The translations under genes and the position numbers were made by a program. The notes under the pieces were generated by a model. The model was given only the letters and a program-made list of their open reading frames with translations, was not told the origin of the DNA and did no database searches. A DNA stretch of 64,000 nucleotides from Wolbachia endosymbiont of Litomosoides brasiliensis (GTDB taxonomy: Bacteria; Pseudomonadota; Alphaproteobacteria; Rickettsiales; Anaplasmataceae), in NCBI RefSeq assembly GCF_013366805.1, contig NZ_WQMO01000002.1, positions 1 to 64,000 of the forward strand. The letters are read 5' to 3'. The first letter of the stretch is position 1. Each line of letters begins with the position of its first letter. Of the stretch, positions 18,952 through 28,629 are shown piece after piece.

Positions 18952-21900
18952 ATGTTCATACACTTGCGTGTTCATAGTGTTTATTCTTTACTTGAAAGTT
19001 CGGTCAAAATTGAGGAGCTGATAGGTCTTTGTTTGTGGAACAAAATGCCGGCAGTTGCAATTACTGATTCAGGTAATTTATTTGGCTCACTTGAATTTTC
19101 AGAATACGCGGCAAGTAGGGGAATACAACTAATAACAGGATGCAATATTATAATTAGGCATTCAGAGCAAAATTTACCTATATTATTGCTTGCAAAAAAT
19201 GAGCAAGGGTATACTAATCTAGTTGCTTTGGTAAGTGAGTCTTTCAGGAAGCGCAAAAATAACGGCGATATTCCTTATGTTAATTTTGATGAACTATTAA
19301 ATTTAAGCACAGGTCTGATCACTTTAGCAGGTGGATGTGATGGAATATTGGCTCAGCTGTTATTTAAGCAAGATAAAGGAACAGTTGAAAAACTGCTTTC
19401 AGTGTTCAATGGTCACTTATATGTTGAACTGCAGCGTCACGGGTCCAACAAAGAATTGGAGCTCGAAGAAACCTTGATAGGTTTCGCTTACCAGCATAAT
19501 ATACCACTTGTTGCAACAAATGATGTATTTTTTCCAAATAGGTCTGACTATGAAGCTTATGATATATTAACGTGTATATCTGAGGGAAGTTATGCTTTGG
19601 AAAGCAACAGAAAGAAGCTAACTACTGAGCACTATTTTAAGTCTGTGGCAGAAATGGAAAAGCTGTTTAGCGATATTCCCGAAGCAATTCATAACACTTT
19701 AGTGATAGCTAAGCGGTGCTCTTACATGCCAAGGAGCAGGCAGCCTATTTTGCCTAAATTCCCTTGTCGAGAGAATAAAACTGAAAATGAAGAACTAAAG
19801 GAGCAAGCAACTGCAGGGTTAGTGCTTCGTATTGCAAATAAAATAGACATAGACCTTAAGCAATACTACGATCGGCTAAATTATGAACTAAGTGTAATAA
19901 CTTCGATGAACTATGCTGGCTACTTTTTGATAGTTTCTGACTTTATTCGCTGGAGCAAAGCAAATAGCATTCCAGTTGGTCCAGGAAGGGGTTCTGGCAC
20001 TGGATCAATTGTTGCTTGGGCATTGCAGATTACAGACCTCGACCCAATAAGATTTGGCCTGATCTTTGAAAGATTTTTAAATCCTGATCGTATATCAATG
20101 CCTGACTTTGATATCGATTTCTGCCAGGAGAAAAGGGACTTAGTTATTGACTATGTTCGGAGGAAATATGGTTATGTTGCTCAAATAATTACTTTTGGTA
20201 AGTTACAGGCAAGGGCTGTGCTGCGTGATGTTGGAAGGGTGTTACAAATGCCTTACACTCAAGTGGACAAAATATCTAAAATGATTCCGTTTAATCCAGT
20301 AAACCCTGTGACTTTATCACAAGCAATAGAGTTTGATAAAAACTTACAGAAAGAACGGGATAGTGATGAAGTAATTGCAAAGCTCCTTGATATTTCTCTT
20401 AAGCTTGAAGGAATATATCGCCACGTTTCAACTCATGCTGCTGGAATTGTGATATGTGATCAAAAATTAGAAAATTTCGTTCCTGTGTACTACGATCCAA
20501 ACTCGGCTCTGCCAATTACACAATACAGCATGAAGTATGTTGAGAAAGCTGGACTGATAAAATTTGATTTTCTTGGGCTTGGTACGCTAACGCTAATAGA
20601 TCATGTCCGTCGTTTGATTAATCGCAATGGGAAAAAGATTGACGTTGCCTCAATTTCCTTGAATAACTGCAAAACTTACGAAATGCTCTCAAACGGTGAT
20701 TCAATTGGAGTATTTCAACTTGAAAGTTCAGGGATGAGGGAAGCTTTAATCAAGCTAAAGCCAGACTGCATTGAAGATATCATTGCATTAATCTCTCTTT
20801 ATCGTCCAGGACCTATGGATAACATTCCAACTTACATCGCAAGAAAGCATGGACTTGAAAAACCAGATTATATTCATCCATTACTTGAAAGGGTATTAAA
20901 AGAAACATTCGGAGTGATAATTTACCAAGAACAGGTAATGGAAATAGCACGCATTCTTTCTGGGTACAGCCTCGCAGAAGCAGATTTGCTAAGACGTGCT
21001 ATGGGTAAGAAAATTAAAGCAGAAATGGATAAACAACGCGAACTTTTTATTCAGGGGGCAACAAAAAATGGCGTTGATTATGATAGGGCAAGTTATATTT
21101 TTGACCTTGTTGCAAAATTTGCTGGTTATGGGTTTAATAAGTCTCACGCGGCCGCATATGCGGTTATATCTTATCAAACGGCTTACCTTAAGGCTAACTA
21201 TCCGTTAGAGTTTTTTACAGCCCTGATGAATCTGAATATCGATGATAGAGATAAATTGAATTTGTTTTATCATGCTGCAAAATTTAGTGGGGTTTCTGTT
21301 CTTTTGCCTGATATAAACAAATCTAAGACTAAATTCTCAATAGAGGGCAAGCACATACGCTACGGTATTGCTGCTCTGCGCAATGTTGGTTTTTCTATAG
21401 CAGAAGGAATAGTGAACACACGTTCAAGCGCTTACAAGGACATATGGGAATTCGTTCAAAACTCAGGTCACATAATAAATAAAAGGGCACTGGAAAGCTT
21501 AATTAAGTCTGGAGCATGTGATAGTGTACATAAGAACAGAAAGCAACTATACGAGTCAATGGACACACTAATTTACTTTGCAAATAAAAATAGACAGGAT
21601 AGAGAATCGAATCAAGCTGTTTTATTTGATGATTTTGGTATTCTAAAGCCAAGACTTGAGGAGGTAAAAGATTTTAGTGAAGAAGAAAAATTAGAGCATG
21701 AGTTATTTTCGCTAGGGTTTTATTTAACTGGCCATCCACTTGAAAAGTTTAGAACTCTTCTTGAGAAGCTAAATATTGGATTTATTGGAAAGAATAAGAC
21801 AGCAAAGACTGCTGGCGTAATATTAAATGTGCATATGAGAACCTCAGTGCGTGGGAGGTTTGTTATACTCACACTTTCTGATCCTCATAACGTTTCTGAA

Positions 21901-22293
21901 ATAGCGTTCTATAACAATGAAGTAATAGAGGAGAAAAGAAATTTATTTTCGCCTGGGACATTTGTAGTAATTGATCTTGAAACTTCGGAAAATACAACGA
22001 GATTAGTGGGAAGGGATATATCAGAATTTACAGAAAAGACTACCTCTATAATGAAAAGTTTAGTTTTAACTACTGGATATACTAATTCACAAAAAGCCGC
22101 TATGGAATTAAACTCAGTATTGAAAGACGGCAATGGCAAAACTAAAGTAATACTCAGACTTCTCTTTGAAAAGCATACAGTGAATATCTTGCTACCTGGT
22201 GCATATCTGATCACTCCTCAAGTTGTTTGTGAAATGTCTAACTTAAGCTGGATTGAAGGCATAGAAATTGATACAAATGGCTTGCTTGTCTAA
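18952..22293 (+). CDS. dnaE: DNA polymerase III alpha subunit
   Basis: Main replicative DNA polymerase. At 1,113 residues it is slightly shorter than the 1,160 of E. coli. The N-terminal PHP domain begins at once (FIHLRVHSVYSLLESSVKI, residues 2-20). The polymerase core includes VGPGRGSGTGSIVAW and the metal-binding PDFDIDFCQEKR. Further on are HVSTHAAGIVI, the finger/thumb motif LISLYRPGPMDNIP and GFNKSHAAAYAVISYQTAYLKA. An OB-fold segment follows (about residues 960-1040). The ATG at 18952 fits the family start. The rpsF promoter overlaps its 3' end. Confidence 0.97.
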   Translation: MFIHLRVHSVYSLLESSVKIEELIGLCLWNKMPAVAITDSGNLFGSLEFSEYAASRGIQLITGCNIIIRHSEQNLPILLLAKNEQGYTNLVALVSESFRKRKNNGDIPYVNFDELLNLSTGLITLAGGCDGILAQLLFKQDKGTVEKLLSVFNGHLYVELQRHGSNKELELEETLIGFAYQHNIPLVATNDVFFPNRSDYEAYDILTCISEGSYALESNRKKLTTEHYFKSVAEMEKLFSDIPEAIHNTLVIAKRCSYMPRSRQPILPKFPCRENKTENEELKEQATAGLVLRIANKIDIDLKQYYDRLNYELSVITSMNYAGYFLIVSDFIRWSKANSIPVGPGRGSGTGSIVAWALQITDLDPIRFGLIFERFLNPDRISMPDFDIDFCQEKRDLVIDYVRRKYGYVAQIITFGKLQARAVLRDVGRVLQMPYTQVDKISKMIPFNPVNPVTLSQAIEFDKNLQKERDSDEVIAKLLDISLKLEGIYRHVSTHAAGIVICDQKLENFVPVYYDPNSALPITQYSMKYVEKAGLIKFDFLGLGTLTLIDHVRRLINRNGKKIDVASISLNNCKTYEMLSNGDSIGVFQLESSGMREALIKLKPDCIEDIIALISLYRPGPMDNIPTYIARKHGLEKPDYIHPLLERVLKETFGVIIYQEQVMEIARILSGYSLAEADLLRRAMGKKIKAEMDKQRELFIQGATKNGVDYDRASYIFDLVAKFAGYGFNKSHAAAYAVISYQTAYLKANYPLEFFTALMNLNIDDRDKLNLFYHAAKFSGVSVLLPDINKSKTKFSIEGKHIRYGIAALRNVGFSIAEGIVNTRSSAYKDIWEFVQNSGHIINKRALESLIKSGACDSVHKNRKQLYESMDTLIYFANKNRQDRESNQAVLFDDFGILKPRLEEVKDFSEEEKLEHELFSLGFYLTGHPLEKFRTLLEKLNIGFIGKNKTAKTAGVILNVHMRTSVRGRFVILTLSDPHNVSEIAFYNNEVIEEKRNLFSPGTFVVIDLETSENTTRLVGRDISEFTEKTTSIMKSLVLTTGYTNSQKAAMELNSVLKDGNGKTKVILRLLFEKHTVNILLPGAYLITPQVVCEMSNLSWIEGIEIDTNGLLV

Positions 22294-22309
22294 AAAAGTT
22301 TTGTATAAT
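22282..22309 (+). promoter_or_regulatory. Candidate promoter of rpsF-rpsR-rplI
   Basis: TTGCTT (22282-22287), 16-base spacer, perfect TATAAT (22304-22309). The -35 lies in the last codons of dnaE and the GTG start of rpsF is 33 bases downstream of the -10. An AAAGGAAAG ribosome-binding site precedes the start. Confidence 0.5.
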
Positions 22310-22341
22310 AAAATATTTAATCGATATTAAAGGAAAGTATA

Positions 22342-23124
22342 GTGAATCTTTACGAATTTACTTTCATAGCACAGCAGGGGTTATTGCAGCAAGAAGTAGA
22401 AGGAATGGCTCAGGAGCTAGGTGTTTTATTAAGAAATATTAAGGCAGATATTATGTTCCAGCAAATTAAGGGTATTCTGGAAAAAGGAAGTGACAAGTTT
22501 ACAAAACGAAGTTTAGAAATGCGTGCTAAAGATATTCAAGAAAATCTAACTACTTACTCTAGTTTCTTGGAAGGTTTTGCAAAGATTCTATGGATTGAGC
22601 TAGAAGAAGATCTTTCAAATTTGAAAGAAGTGAAGTTGAAAATTAGCGAAGAGTTGAAGGATGACCTAAGAGGTTTAGGAATAATACAAGATTTTATAAA
22701 GCTTTTAGAGAGTGGTAAGCAAATCGCTAAGAATACATTTATTTACAATGTGGTAAGTGCTTTAAAGGAAGCTATTTCAAAGCATTTAATAAAGACCTTT
22801 CAAAGAATTTTACAAGGTTTTAGAATGACAGGGCCAAACCAATTTGGCAAAACATTGGAAATGCTTCTAGGTAATGTTGAAGCTTTAGGATTGATAAAAT
22901 ATGAATACTGGGGTTTACTAGATTTTGCATACCCAATAAACAAAATGAAGAGTGGTCATTATTGTATAATGTGCATAAGTTCTACCTCAAGCATTATGGA
23001 TGAGTTTGTACGTAGAATGAAACTTAACGAAAATGTCGTTCGCCACTTATCTGTACATGTCGATAAATTTTTTGAAGGTAAATCTCATATGATGAATAAA
23101 CAAATTGAGGAACAAAGCACATAA
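22342..23124 (+). CDS. rpsF: Ribosomal protein S6 with a ~145-residue internal insertion
   Basis: S6 binds 16S rRNA together with S18, and the gene order rpsF-rpsR-rplI is the standard one. The first ~31 residues match the S6 start ([20 protein letters not shown]). Residues ~179-245 match the rest: [22 protein letters not shown] and [15 protein letters not shown]. Between them lie about 145 residues unlike S6, mostly predicted helix with many K, E and L. S6 proteins are normally ~95-135 residues; this one is 260. The insert falls between the first helix and the second beta strand. The frame is intact and codon use is like its neighbours. The start is GTG at 22342. rpsR overlaps by one base. 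Confidence 0.88.
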   Translation: MNLYEFTFIAQQGLLQQEVEGMAQELGVLLRNIKADIMFQQIKGILEKGSDKFTKRSLEMRAKDIQENLTTYSSFLEGFAKILWIELEEDLSNLKEVKLKISEELKDDLRGLGIIQDFIKLLESGKQIAKNTFIYNVVSALKEAISKHLIKTFQRILQGFRMTGPNQFGKTLEMLLGNVEALGLIKYEYWGLLDFAYPINKMKSGHYCIMCISSTSSIMDEFVRRMKLNENVVRHLSVHVDKFFEGKSHMMNKQIEEQST

Positions 23125-23399
23125 TGACAAAGAAACGAAGTAATTTTAGTGATTCTTACGTATCTGTAAATAATAGAACTGGATTTAAGCGTTCTAAAGT
23201 TTGCCCTCTTGCTACTTTTCGGGATGAAGATATAGATTATAAGAATACGGATTTATTATCCAGGTTTACCTCTGACTATGGTAGAATATTACCTAGGAGA
23301 TTAACAGGGGTATGTGCAAAAAAACAAAGAAAATTGCGCTTAGCAATCATAAGAGCACGTTTTTTAGCTCTTGTTCCTTACTGTACTAAAAAAGTTTAG
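23124..23399 (+). CDS. rpsR: Ribosomal protein S18
   Basis: 91 residues, standard size. Characteristic motifs: [37 protein letters not shown] and [13 protein letters not shown]. Its ATG shares the last base of the rpsF stop codon (TAATG), so translation of the two is coupled. S18 pairs with S6 on the small subunit platform. The cysteine in VCPLATF is the usual one. Confidence 0.97.
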   Translation: MTKKRSNFSDSYVSVNNRTGFKRSKVCPLATFRDEDIDYKNTDLLSRFTSDYGRILPRRLTGVCAKKQRKLRLAIIRARFLALVPYCTKKV

Positions 23400-23406
23400 G
23401 TTGTGT

Positions 23407-23925
23407 ATGTTGGTAATTTTGAAAGAAAATATCAGAACCCTCGGTAAATTAGGTGAGATTGTGAAAGTAAAGCCTGGCTACGCACGTAATTTTCTTTTTC
23501 CACAAAGGAAAGCAGTGAAAGCCACTAAGGAAGGCATGGCAAAACTGGAGGAGCAGCGTTCCTTTTTAGAAGAGGAGAATACAAAAAAATTGAATTTGGC
23601 AAAGGATCTAGCAGCGTCTCTTGCTGGTAAGTTTGTAGTGTTGGTAAAGCAAGCTTCTGAGGATGGTAAGATTTTTGGTTCTGTAACAACAAGAGAAGTT
23701 GCAAAATCTTTGTTGCAAGAGTGTGAAGTTGATCACCGTAGAATATCTTTTAATGGAGTAAAGATAAGAAATTTAGGTGAGTACCAAGCAAGTATAGAGC
23801 TTCATAGTGAAATAGTAGTACAAGTTGCTGTGCATGTTGTAAGGTCAGAAATAGACGCACATGAGTTAAGGCAGGTAAAATTGCAAAGCCAGAAGTTGCG
23901 ACAACAAGAGGCAAGAACAGAATGA
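23407..23925 (+). CDS. rplI: Ribosomal protein L9
   Basis: 172 residues with the L9 N-terminal domain (VILKENIRTLGKLGEIVKVK, then YARNFLFPQ), a connecting helix and the C-terminal domain (EDGKIFGSVTTREVA). A longer frame is open from 23371 but overlaps rpsR. The ATG at 23407 gives the family start MLVILKEN, so I take that. The C-terminal extension past the usual ~150 residues is K/R/Q-rich. It ends the rpsF-rpsR-rplI operon. Confidence 0.95.
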   Translation: MLVILKENIRTLGKLGEIVKVKPGYARNFLFPQRKAVKATKEGMAKLEEQRSFLEEENTKKLNLAKDLAASLAGKFVVLVKQASEDGKIFGSVTTREVAKSLLQECEVDHRRISFNGVKIRNLGEYQASIELHSEIVVQVAVHVVRSEIDAHELRQVKLQSQKLRQQEARTE

Positions 23926-24075
23926 AGTTGGAGAAGCTACTGATAGTGATAAAGCTGATCAAAAGTGACCTCTTGTTATAACGCAAGGAAATGTTTTTCA
24001 TAGCTAAATTAGTACCATTTCAGTATGTAGCACTGTGGTTTATTATACTTAGAAACAAAAAGGGGAGGTCATTCT

Positions 24076-25368
24076 ATGATACCTCGTTATAGCCGTAAAG
24101 AGATATCTGCTATTTGGGAGGAAAATAATAAGTTTAACATATGGCTAGAAATAGAAAGGTTAGCATGTGAGGCTCAAGCAAAGTTAGGAGTAATTCCAAG
24201 TAATGTTGCTCAACAGCTCTCTGGTACTATTAAATTTGATGTTGAGCGTATTAATGAGATTGAATCCACTGTAAAACACGATGTTATAGCTTTTTTAAAA
24301 TATATTGCTGAAAAGGTGGGAGTTGATGTACGTTATCTCCACTACGGGATGACAAGTTCTGATGTGTTAGACACATGCTTTGCTGTACAGCTGAAAGAAT
24401 CATGTAAAATTCTGCTTGAGAATCTAAGAAATTTACTTGCAGCGTTGAAAAAAAAGGCTGAGTACTATAAAGGTACTGTGTGTGTTGGGCGTAGTCACGG
24501 AATGCATGCAGAGCCAACAACTCTTGGGTTAAAGTTTACCAGGTTTTATGCGGAATTTAAACGTGGCTATCAAAGATTAATTAATGCGCAAAAAGAAGTC
24601 TCAATTTGCAAAGTATCAGGCGCTGTAGGCAATTTTGCAAATATTGATCCGTTTGTTGAGGAATATGTAGCAAAAGGAATGGAACTTATACCAGAGACCA
24701 TATCGTCTCAAGTAATTCCTCGTGATAGACATGCTATGTTCTTTTCAGTTTTGGGAGTAATTGCAAGCTCAATAGAAAATGTTGCTGTTGAAATTCGTCA
24801 CTTGCAAAGAACTGAGATTGGAGAAATTTCTGAATATTTTTCTACTGGACAGAAAGGAAGCTCTGCTATGCCACACAAGTGCAATCCTATTTTAAGCGAG
24901 AATTTAACTGGACTCTCACGTTTAATACGCAGTTACGTATTTCCTGCATTAGAAAATGTTGCATTGTGGCATGAACGGGATATATCACACTCATCTGTGG
25001 AAAGATATATTGCGCCTGGTGCTTGTATAATAATGGATTTTGCTTTAGTGCGATTAACGGATTTAATAGACAGATTGGTGATTAACAAAGAAAATATTGA
25101 AAAGAACTTAAACTCTTCGAAAGGTTTAATTTTCTCACAGCGTATATTACTTGAATTAATAAATGGTGGTTTGGCAAGGGAAGAGGCGTATAAAATTGTT
25201 CAGGGCAATGCAATGAAAGTGAAACAGAACAACAGTGATTTTTTGTTCGAATTAAAACAAGATAGATCCTTACTTGAAGTCATTAACTCTGAAAAACTTG
25301 AATCTTTGTTTAATTTAAAATATTATACGAAATGTGTAGACCATATATACAAGAAGGTCTTTGACTAG
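24076..25368 (+). CDS. purB: Adenylosuccinate lyase
   Basis: Acts twice in purine synthesis: SAICAR to AICAR, and adenylosuccinate to AMP, releasing fumarate. 430 residues. The fumarase/aspartase signature is clear (GSSAMPHKCNPILSENL), as are the catalytic-base neighbourhood (VGRSHGMHAEPTTLG) and the substrate region YGMTSSDVLDT. A purine-rich AGGGGAGG ribosome-binding site lies 8 bases before the ATG. The last base of its stop codon is the first base of the tRNA-Met gene. Confidence 0.96.
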   Translation: MIPRYSRKEISAIWEENNKFNIWLEIERLACEAQAKLGVIPSNVAQQLSGTIKFDVERINEIESTVKHDVIAFLKYIAEKVGVDVRYLHYGMTSSDVLDTCFAVQLKESCKILLENLRNLLAALKKKAEYYKGTVCVGRSHGMHAEPTTLGLKFTRFYAEFKRGYQRLINAQKEVSICKVSGAVGNFANIDPFVEEYVAKGMELIPETISSQVIPRDRHAMFFSVLGVIASSIENVAVEIRHLQRTEIGEISEYFSTGQKGSSAMPHKCNPILSENLTGLSRLIRSYVFPALENVALWHERDISHSSVERYIAPGACIIMDFALVRLTDLIDRLVINKENIEKNLNSSKGLIFSQRILLELINGGLAREEAYKIVQGNAMKVKQNNSDFLFELKQDRSLLEVINSEKLESLFNLKYYTKCVDHIYKKVFD

Positions 25369-25440
25369 GCTGAGTAGCTCAGTTGGTAGAGCGGGAGGAT
25401 CATAATCTCTTGGTCGTGGGTTCAAGTCCCTCCTCAGCCA
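25368..25440 (+). tRNA. tRNA-Met (CAT anticodon)
   Basis: A 73-base cloverleaf. Acceptor stem GGCTGAG/CTCAGCC, D arm GCTC...GAGC, anticodon loop ATCATAA giving CAT, T loop TTCAAGT and discriminator A. The T stem has one T-T mismatch and CCA is not encoded. CAT could also be the lysidine-modified Ile tRNA; the GGCTGAG acceptor and A-rich loop fit elongator Met better. It starts on the last base of the purB stop codon. Confidence 0.85.
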
Positions 25441-25498
25441 CTAGTTATATTGGTTTTAGTATACTATGAAATCAGCAATAACTGCTTGCTTTGACTAT

Positions 25499-25642
25499 CT
25501 ATGCAGGTGATCTTTTGCGTTTTAACTGTTTACCCAAATTTCCTATCTTCTTTCCGTAATCTGTTAACTTTTTACTATCTTTCTCAAAAAGGTATGTACT
25601 TTCTTGTAATTTTGATAGAGAGTTAATGATTAAATCTTTCAT
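25499..25642 (-). CDS. Possible small basic protein, 47 residues
   Basis: Uninterrupted minus-strand frame from the ATG at 25642 to a TAG at 25499. The peptide is hydrophilic and lysine-rich (LQESTYLFEKDSKKLTDYG, then KRKRSPA at the end), predicted mostly helical. No family is recognised, there is no clear ribosome-binding site and there is no operon partner. It could be chance or the remains of a larger gene. Confidence 0.3.
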   Translation of the reverse strand: MKDLIINSLSKLQESTYLFEKDSKKLTDYGKKIGNLGKQLKRKRSPA

Positions 25643-25779
25643 GATATTAGGTTAATTACACTTCATTAAATTAGAGAAACTGCAAACGGGTTTTCGCCTT
25701 TACCTACAGTAAACCAAAACAATCCCGTATAATTTTTAGGAAGACATATAAAATGCTTGATTTATACATTAGGTATGTA

Positions 25780-26025
25780 ACACTAATTCCCATTATGTAA
25801 AGAGCGGGCATGCAATAATAGATAATAGGGACCATACTGAAGTCAGTAGGATAACGAAGTTTAGGTGGCGTTAAAATCAAAATTATTGGATAAAAAAAGT
25901 TATGGAGCCAGCAAAAGAAATGCTGAGGGAAGTGCGAAGTGCAAATTTATTACTTCTCTTTCCTATCCACAATTAAACAACTCTGCAATGTTACTTATCT
26001 GCCTGTTAACAATGAGAACTGGTAT
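25780..26025 (+). mobile_element. MITE-like 246-bp IS630 derivative with both ends and no middle
   Basis: The left end (CACTAATTCCCATTATGTAA, then the first ~35 transposase codons) is joined directly at about 25945 to the last ~25 transposase codons and the right end (ACAATGAGAACTGGTATA). About three quarters of the element is missing. Having both terminal repeats with such a clean internal deletion makes it look like a non-autonomous element that could once have been moved by an intact relative. Confidence 0.7.
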
Positions 26026-26160
26026 AGACAGATACTTTATAAGAAAAGCATGAAGTACCACTCCGTGTTCAAAAAATGGGAACGTGTCTTAAATTGTTTA
26101 CAGTTGAAGTTTTTATGGATACTATTATAACGTACACTGTAAATTAAAACGAGTATGGCC

Positions 26161-26451
26161 TTATTGTATGTTACGTTGCGTAGGTTGAGGATCATGCTTT
26201 ATTTTCATGTTTATGTCTTGATCCAATGCAACCAATAAGTTAAGCAAGTACTCTAAAGAGAATCCTTCAATTTTTGACTTATTAATTTGAGATACTTTAG
26301 GTTGGTCAATTTTTAGAGCAATTGCTGCTTTTTTCTGTGTTCTATACCTCTTATTTATTAGCCGTGCAACAATCTTTATTAATTTCAGTTTTGTATCTTT
26401 TATATTATCTAACTCTATTGTTATAGGATAATTTAATTGCAAATTTTGCAT
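26161..26451 (-). CDS. XRE-family helix-turn-helix regulator, HigA-antitoxin-like
   Basis: 96 residues. Residues ~36-85 form an XRE-type helix-turn-helix: KAAIALKIDQPKVSQINKS, then IEGFSLEYLLNLLVALDQ. The pattern "L-x-I-x-Q-P-x-V-S-x-I-x-x-x-x-I-x-x-F-S-x-x-x-L" is typical of the short regulators that act as HigA-type antitoxins. No RelE/HigB-like toxin frame lies on either side: rpmG is 24 bases upstream and non-coding DNA is downstream. It is therefore either an orphan antitoxin or a free regulator. The first ~35 residues are not conserved in the family. Confidence 0.7.
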   Translation of the reverse strand: MQNLQLNYPITIELDNIKDTKLKLIKIVARLINKRYRTQKKAAIALKIDQPKVSQINKSKIEGFSLEYLLNLLVALDQDINMKIKHDPQPTQRNIQ

Positions 26452-26475
26452 AGTGACAATTTCCTTATAAAAAAA

Positions 26476-26676
26476 TTACTTTAGCTTTTCTTCTTTAAAC
26501 AGTACATGCCTTCTGACTACTGGATCATACTTTCTAAACTCCAGTTTTCTAGTAAGCTTTTTTGGATTACGCTTTTTTACGTAAAAGTAACCTGTTGATT
26601 TTTCTTCACCTGTGCTTGTTATTTTTGTTGCACTGCTAACTAACTTAACAAGCAAAGAAGCATTCTTTTTTGCCAT
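26476..26676 (-). CDS. rpmG: Ribosomal protein L33
   Basis: 66 residues. The pattern [31 protein letters not shown] and then [20 protein letters not shown] is diagnostic of L33 when read in segments ([24 protein letters not shown]). This form lacks the zinc-binding cysteines, as is usual in Proteobacteria. It is transcribed away from rne and followed closely by the HTH gene. Confidence 0.95.
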   Translation of the reverse strand: MAKKNASLLVKLVSSATKITSTGEEKSTGYFYVKKRNPKKLTRKLEFRKYDPVVRRHVLFKEEKLK

Positions 26677-26838
26677 ATTTAATATAATAATATAAACCTT
26701 GTGTGAGTTTATTACATGGAGCGCTAAAAGTCAATCACTTTGTGCCTTAGAACAATGTAGATTGCAAAATTCTTGACAATTGACAGTGCATTGAGTAACA
26801 TAAAGTTAATTTTGGAGCGCAAAGCAAACGGTAAATAA

Positions 26839-28611
26839 GTGATAAATGGTGGTAAGAGGTTACTATTAATAGAAAATTCCATCTGTTCTGATGAGGTAAG
26901 AGTTGCTTTATCGGCTGACAATAGAGTTGTGGAATTTGAACAAGAATTCAAAGAAAAAAGACAATTAAGAGGTAATATATACGTTGCTTGTGTAAAACGC
27001 ATAGAGCCTTCTTTGCAGGCTGTATTTATCGAATATGGAAAAAACAAGCAAGGTTTTTTGTCTTTTTCCGAGATATCTCCAGATTATTTCAATATTCCAG
27101 AAAAGGAAAAAGAAATTTTCTTTGAAGGTTGCTCAAATGACGATTATGCAGAAGAAAGTGGCAGTGTGTCGACAAATACTTCTTCAGATTCAGTAGCTAA
27201 TAGGAATGTTAACGAGTCCGGTAATGGTTTTGCAAGAGAGGTGTCTCTATATAAGAGATACAAGTTGCAAGATGTCATTTCAGTAAATCAAAGATTATTA
27301 GTTCAGCTAACTAAGGAAGAACGAGGCAATAAAGGAGCTTCATTTACGACGTACATAACTTTAGTAGGTAGGTACTGTGTTTTCATGCCTAATTCCATGA
27401 GTAAAGGTGGAATTTCCCGTAGAATTGAAGATGCTAATGTCAGAAAACAGTTAAAGGATATATTAAGTTCAATAGACTTGCCGAAAAGGTCGGGTTTAAT
27501 AATAAGAACCATTGGTTCAGGGAAAAGTAAAAAAGAAATTGAGCAGGATTACAATTATTTATCTTCATTATGGCAGAATATTCAAAAAAATGCTTCCTCT
27601 GTAAATGTTCCATCATTGATTTATAATGAAGCAGACCTAATTATGAGGTCTATTCGTGATTTTTGTAGCAATGGTATGGAGGTTATAGTATCTGGAAAGG
27701 AAGCTTTTGAAACAGTAAGACAGTATGCTAGGAATGCATTAAAAGGTAGTAAGTTGCGTTACAGGTTGTATAGAGGTTTTATTCCAATCTTTACTTACTA
27801 CGGAGTCGAGGATCAAATTTCTGAGTTGTACAGCAATAGAGTGAAATTACCGTCTGGTGGATCTTTGATAATAACTTTAACTGAGGCATTTGTTTCAATA
27901 GATGTAAATTCAGGAAAGATGACAGGGGAAGATAGTATAGAGGAGACAGCTTATAGAACTAATATGGAAGCAGTACCTGAAATATCAAGACAGGTAAATT
28001 TAAGGGGCTTGTCGGGGTTAATAGTAGTCGACTTTATTGACATGTTAAGGTATCAGTATTGTAGAGCTGTTGAGTCTGCTATTAGGCAGGCGTTTAAGGA
28101 TGACAAAGCTAGAGTTCAATTTAGCTACATAAATGACTTTGGCTTAATGGTGTTTTCAAGGCAAAGAATTAAACCAAGCATACAGGAAATTAACACTACA
28201 GAGTGTTTGCACTGTAAAGGAGTTGGAAAGGTGAAGTCAAATGAGGTAGTTGTTGCATCAATATTGAGAGATTTGCAGCACATTGCTAGTAGGAACCGAA
28301 ATAGATCATTTGATTTAGTAGCACATGGTGCAATTATAGCACATATTTTTAATAATAAACGCAGCACAGTTTCTACAATTGAAAAAGAGTTTAATATCAA
28401 ACTAAATGTTAATGCTGATAGCAATTTAAGTGTAGATACGTTCGTTTTAAAACGAGGGGATGACGTTAACTTGGGTGATTGTAAGCCATTGCAAAACTCT
28501 GGTTACAAGATTGAAAGCAGCAGCAATGAAAGAGCTTCTGATTCAGAGAAATTACAAGGCAGTTTTTGGTTAACTAAGTGGCTTTCACGTATTTTGAACT
28601 CTAATAGCTAA
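26839..28611 (+). CDS. rne: Ribonuclease E/G family endoribonuclease
   Basis: Cuts single-stranded AU-rich RNA for mRNA turnover and rRNA/tRNA processing. 590 residues: the catalytic half is complete and the long C-terminal degradosome scaffold of E. coli RNase E is absent. The S1 domain lies near residues 38-140 ([23 protein letters not shown]) and is split by an acidic Ser/Asn-rich stretch of about 45 residues. The DNase I-like domain has SIDVNSGK (metal-binding Asp) and [10 protein letters not shown]. The zinc-link CLHCKGVG is near residue 455. The start is GTG at 26839. dnaK follows 86 bases downstream. Confidence 0.93.
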   Translation: MINGGKRLLLIENSICSDEVRVALSADNRVVEFEQEFKEKRQLRGNIYVACVKRIEPSLQAVFIEYGKNKQGFLSFSEISPDYFNIPEKEKEIFFEGCSNDDYAEESGSVSTNTSSDSVANRNVNESGNGFAREVSLYKRYKLQDVISVNQRLLVQLTKEERGNKGASFTTYITLVGRYCVFMPNSMSKGGISRRIEDANVRKQLKDILSSIDLPKRSGLIIRTIGSGKSKKEIEQDYNYLSSLWQNIQKNASSVNVPSLIYNEADLIMRSIRDFCSNGMEVIVSGKEAFETVRQYARNALKGSKLRYRLYRGFIPIFTYYGVEDQISELYSNRVKLPSGGSLIITLTEAFVSIDVNSGKMTGEDSIEETAYRTNMEAVPEISRQVNLRGLSGLIVVDFIDMLRYQYCRAVESAIRQAFKDDKARVQFSYINDFGLMVFSRQRIKPSIQEINTTECLHCKGVGKVKSNEVVVASILRDLQHIASRNRNRSFDLVAHGAIIAHIFNNKRSTVSTIEKEFNIKLNVNADSNLSVDTFVLKRGDDVNLGDCKPLQNSGYKIESSSNERASDSEKLQGSFWLTKWLSRILNSNS

Positions 28612-28629
28612 CTGGAAATACTAAAGGGA

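Noticed and set aside
23371-23925. Longer start (23371) for L9
   Set aside because: Overlaps rpsR; the family start MLVILKEN begins at 23407.
26839-28611. RNase E as truncated pseudogene
   Set aside because: It is short compared with E. coli but the catalytic half is complete and the C-terminal scaffold is often absent in Rickettsiales.
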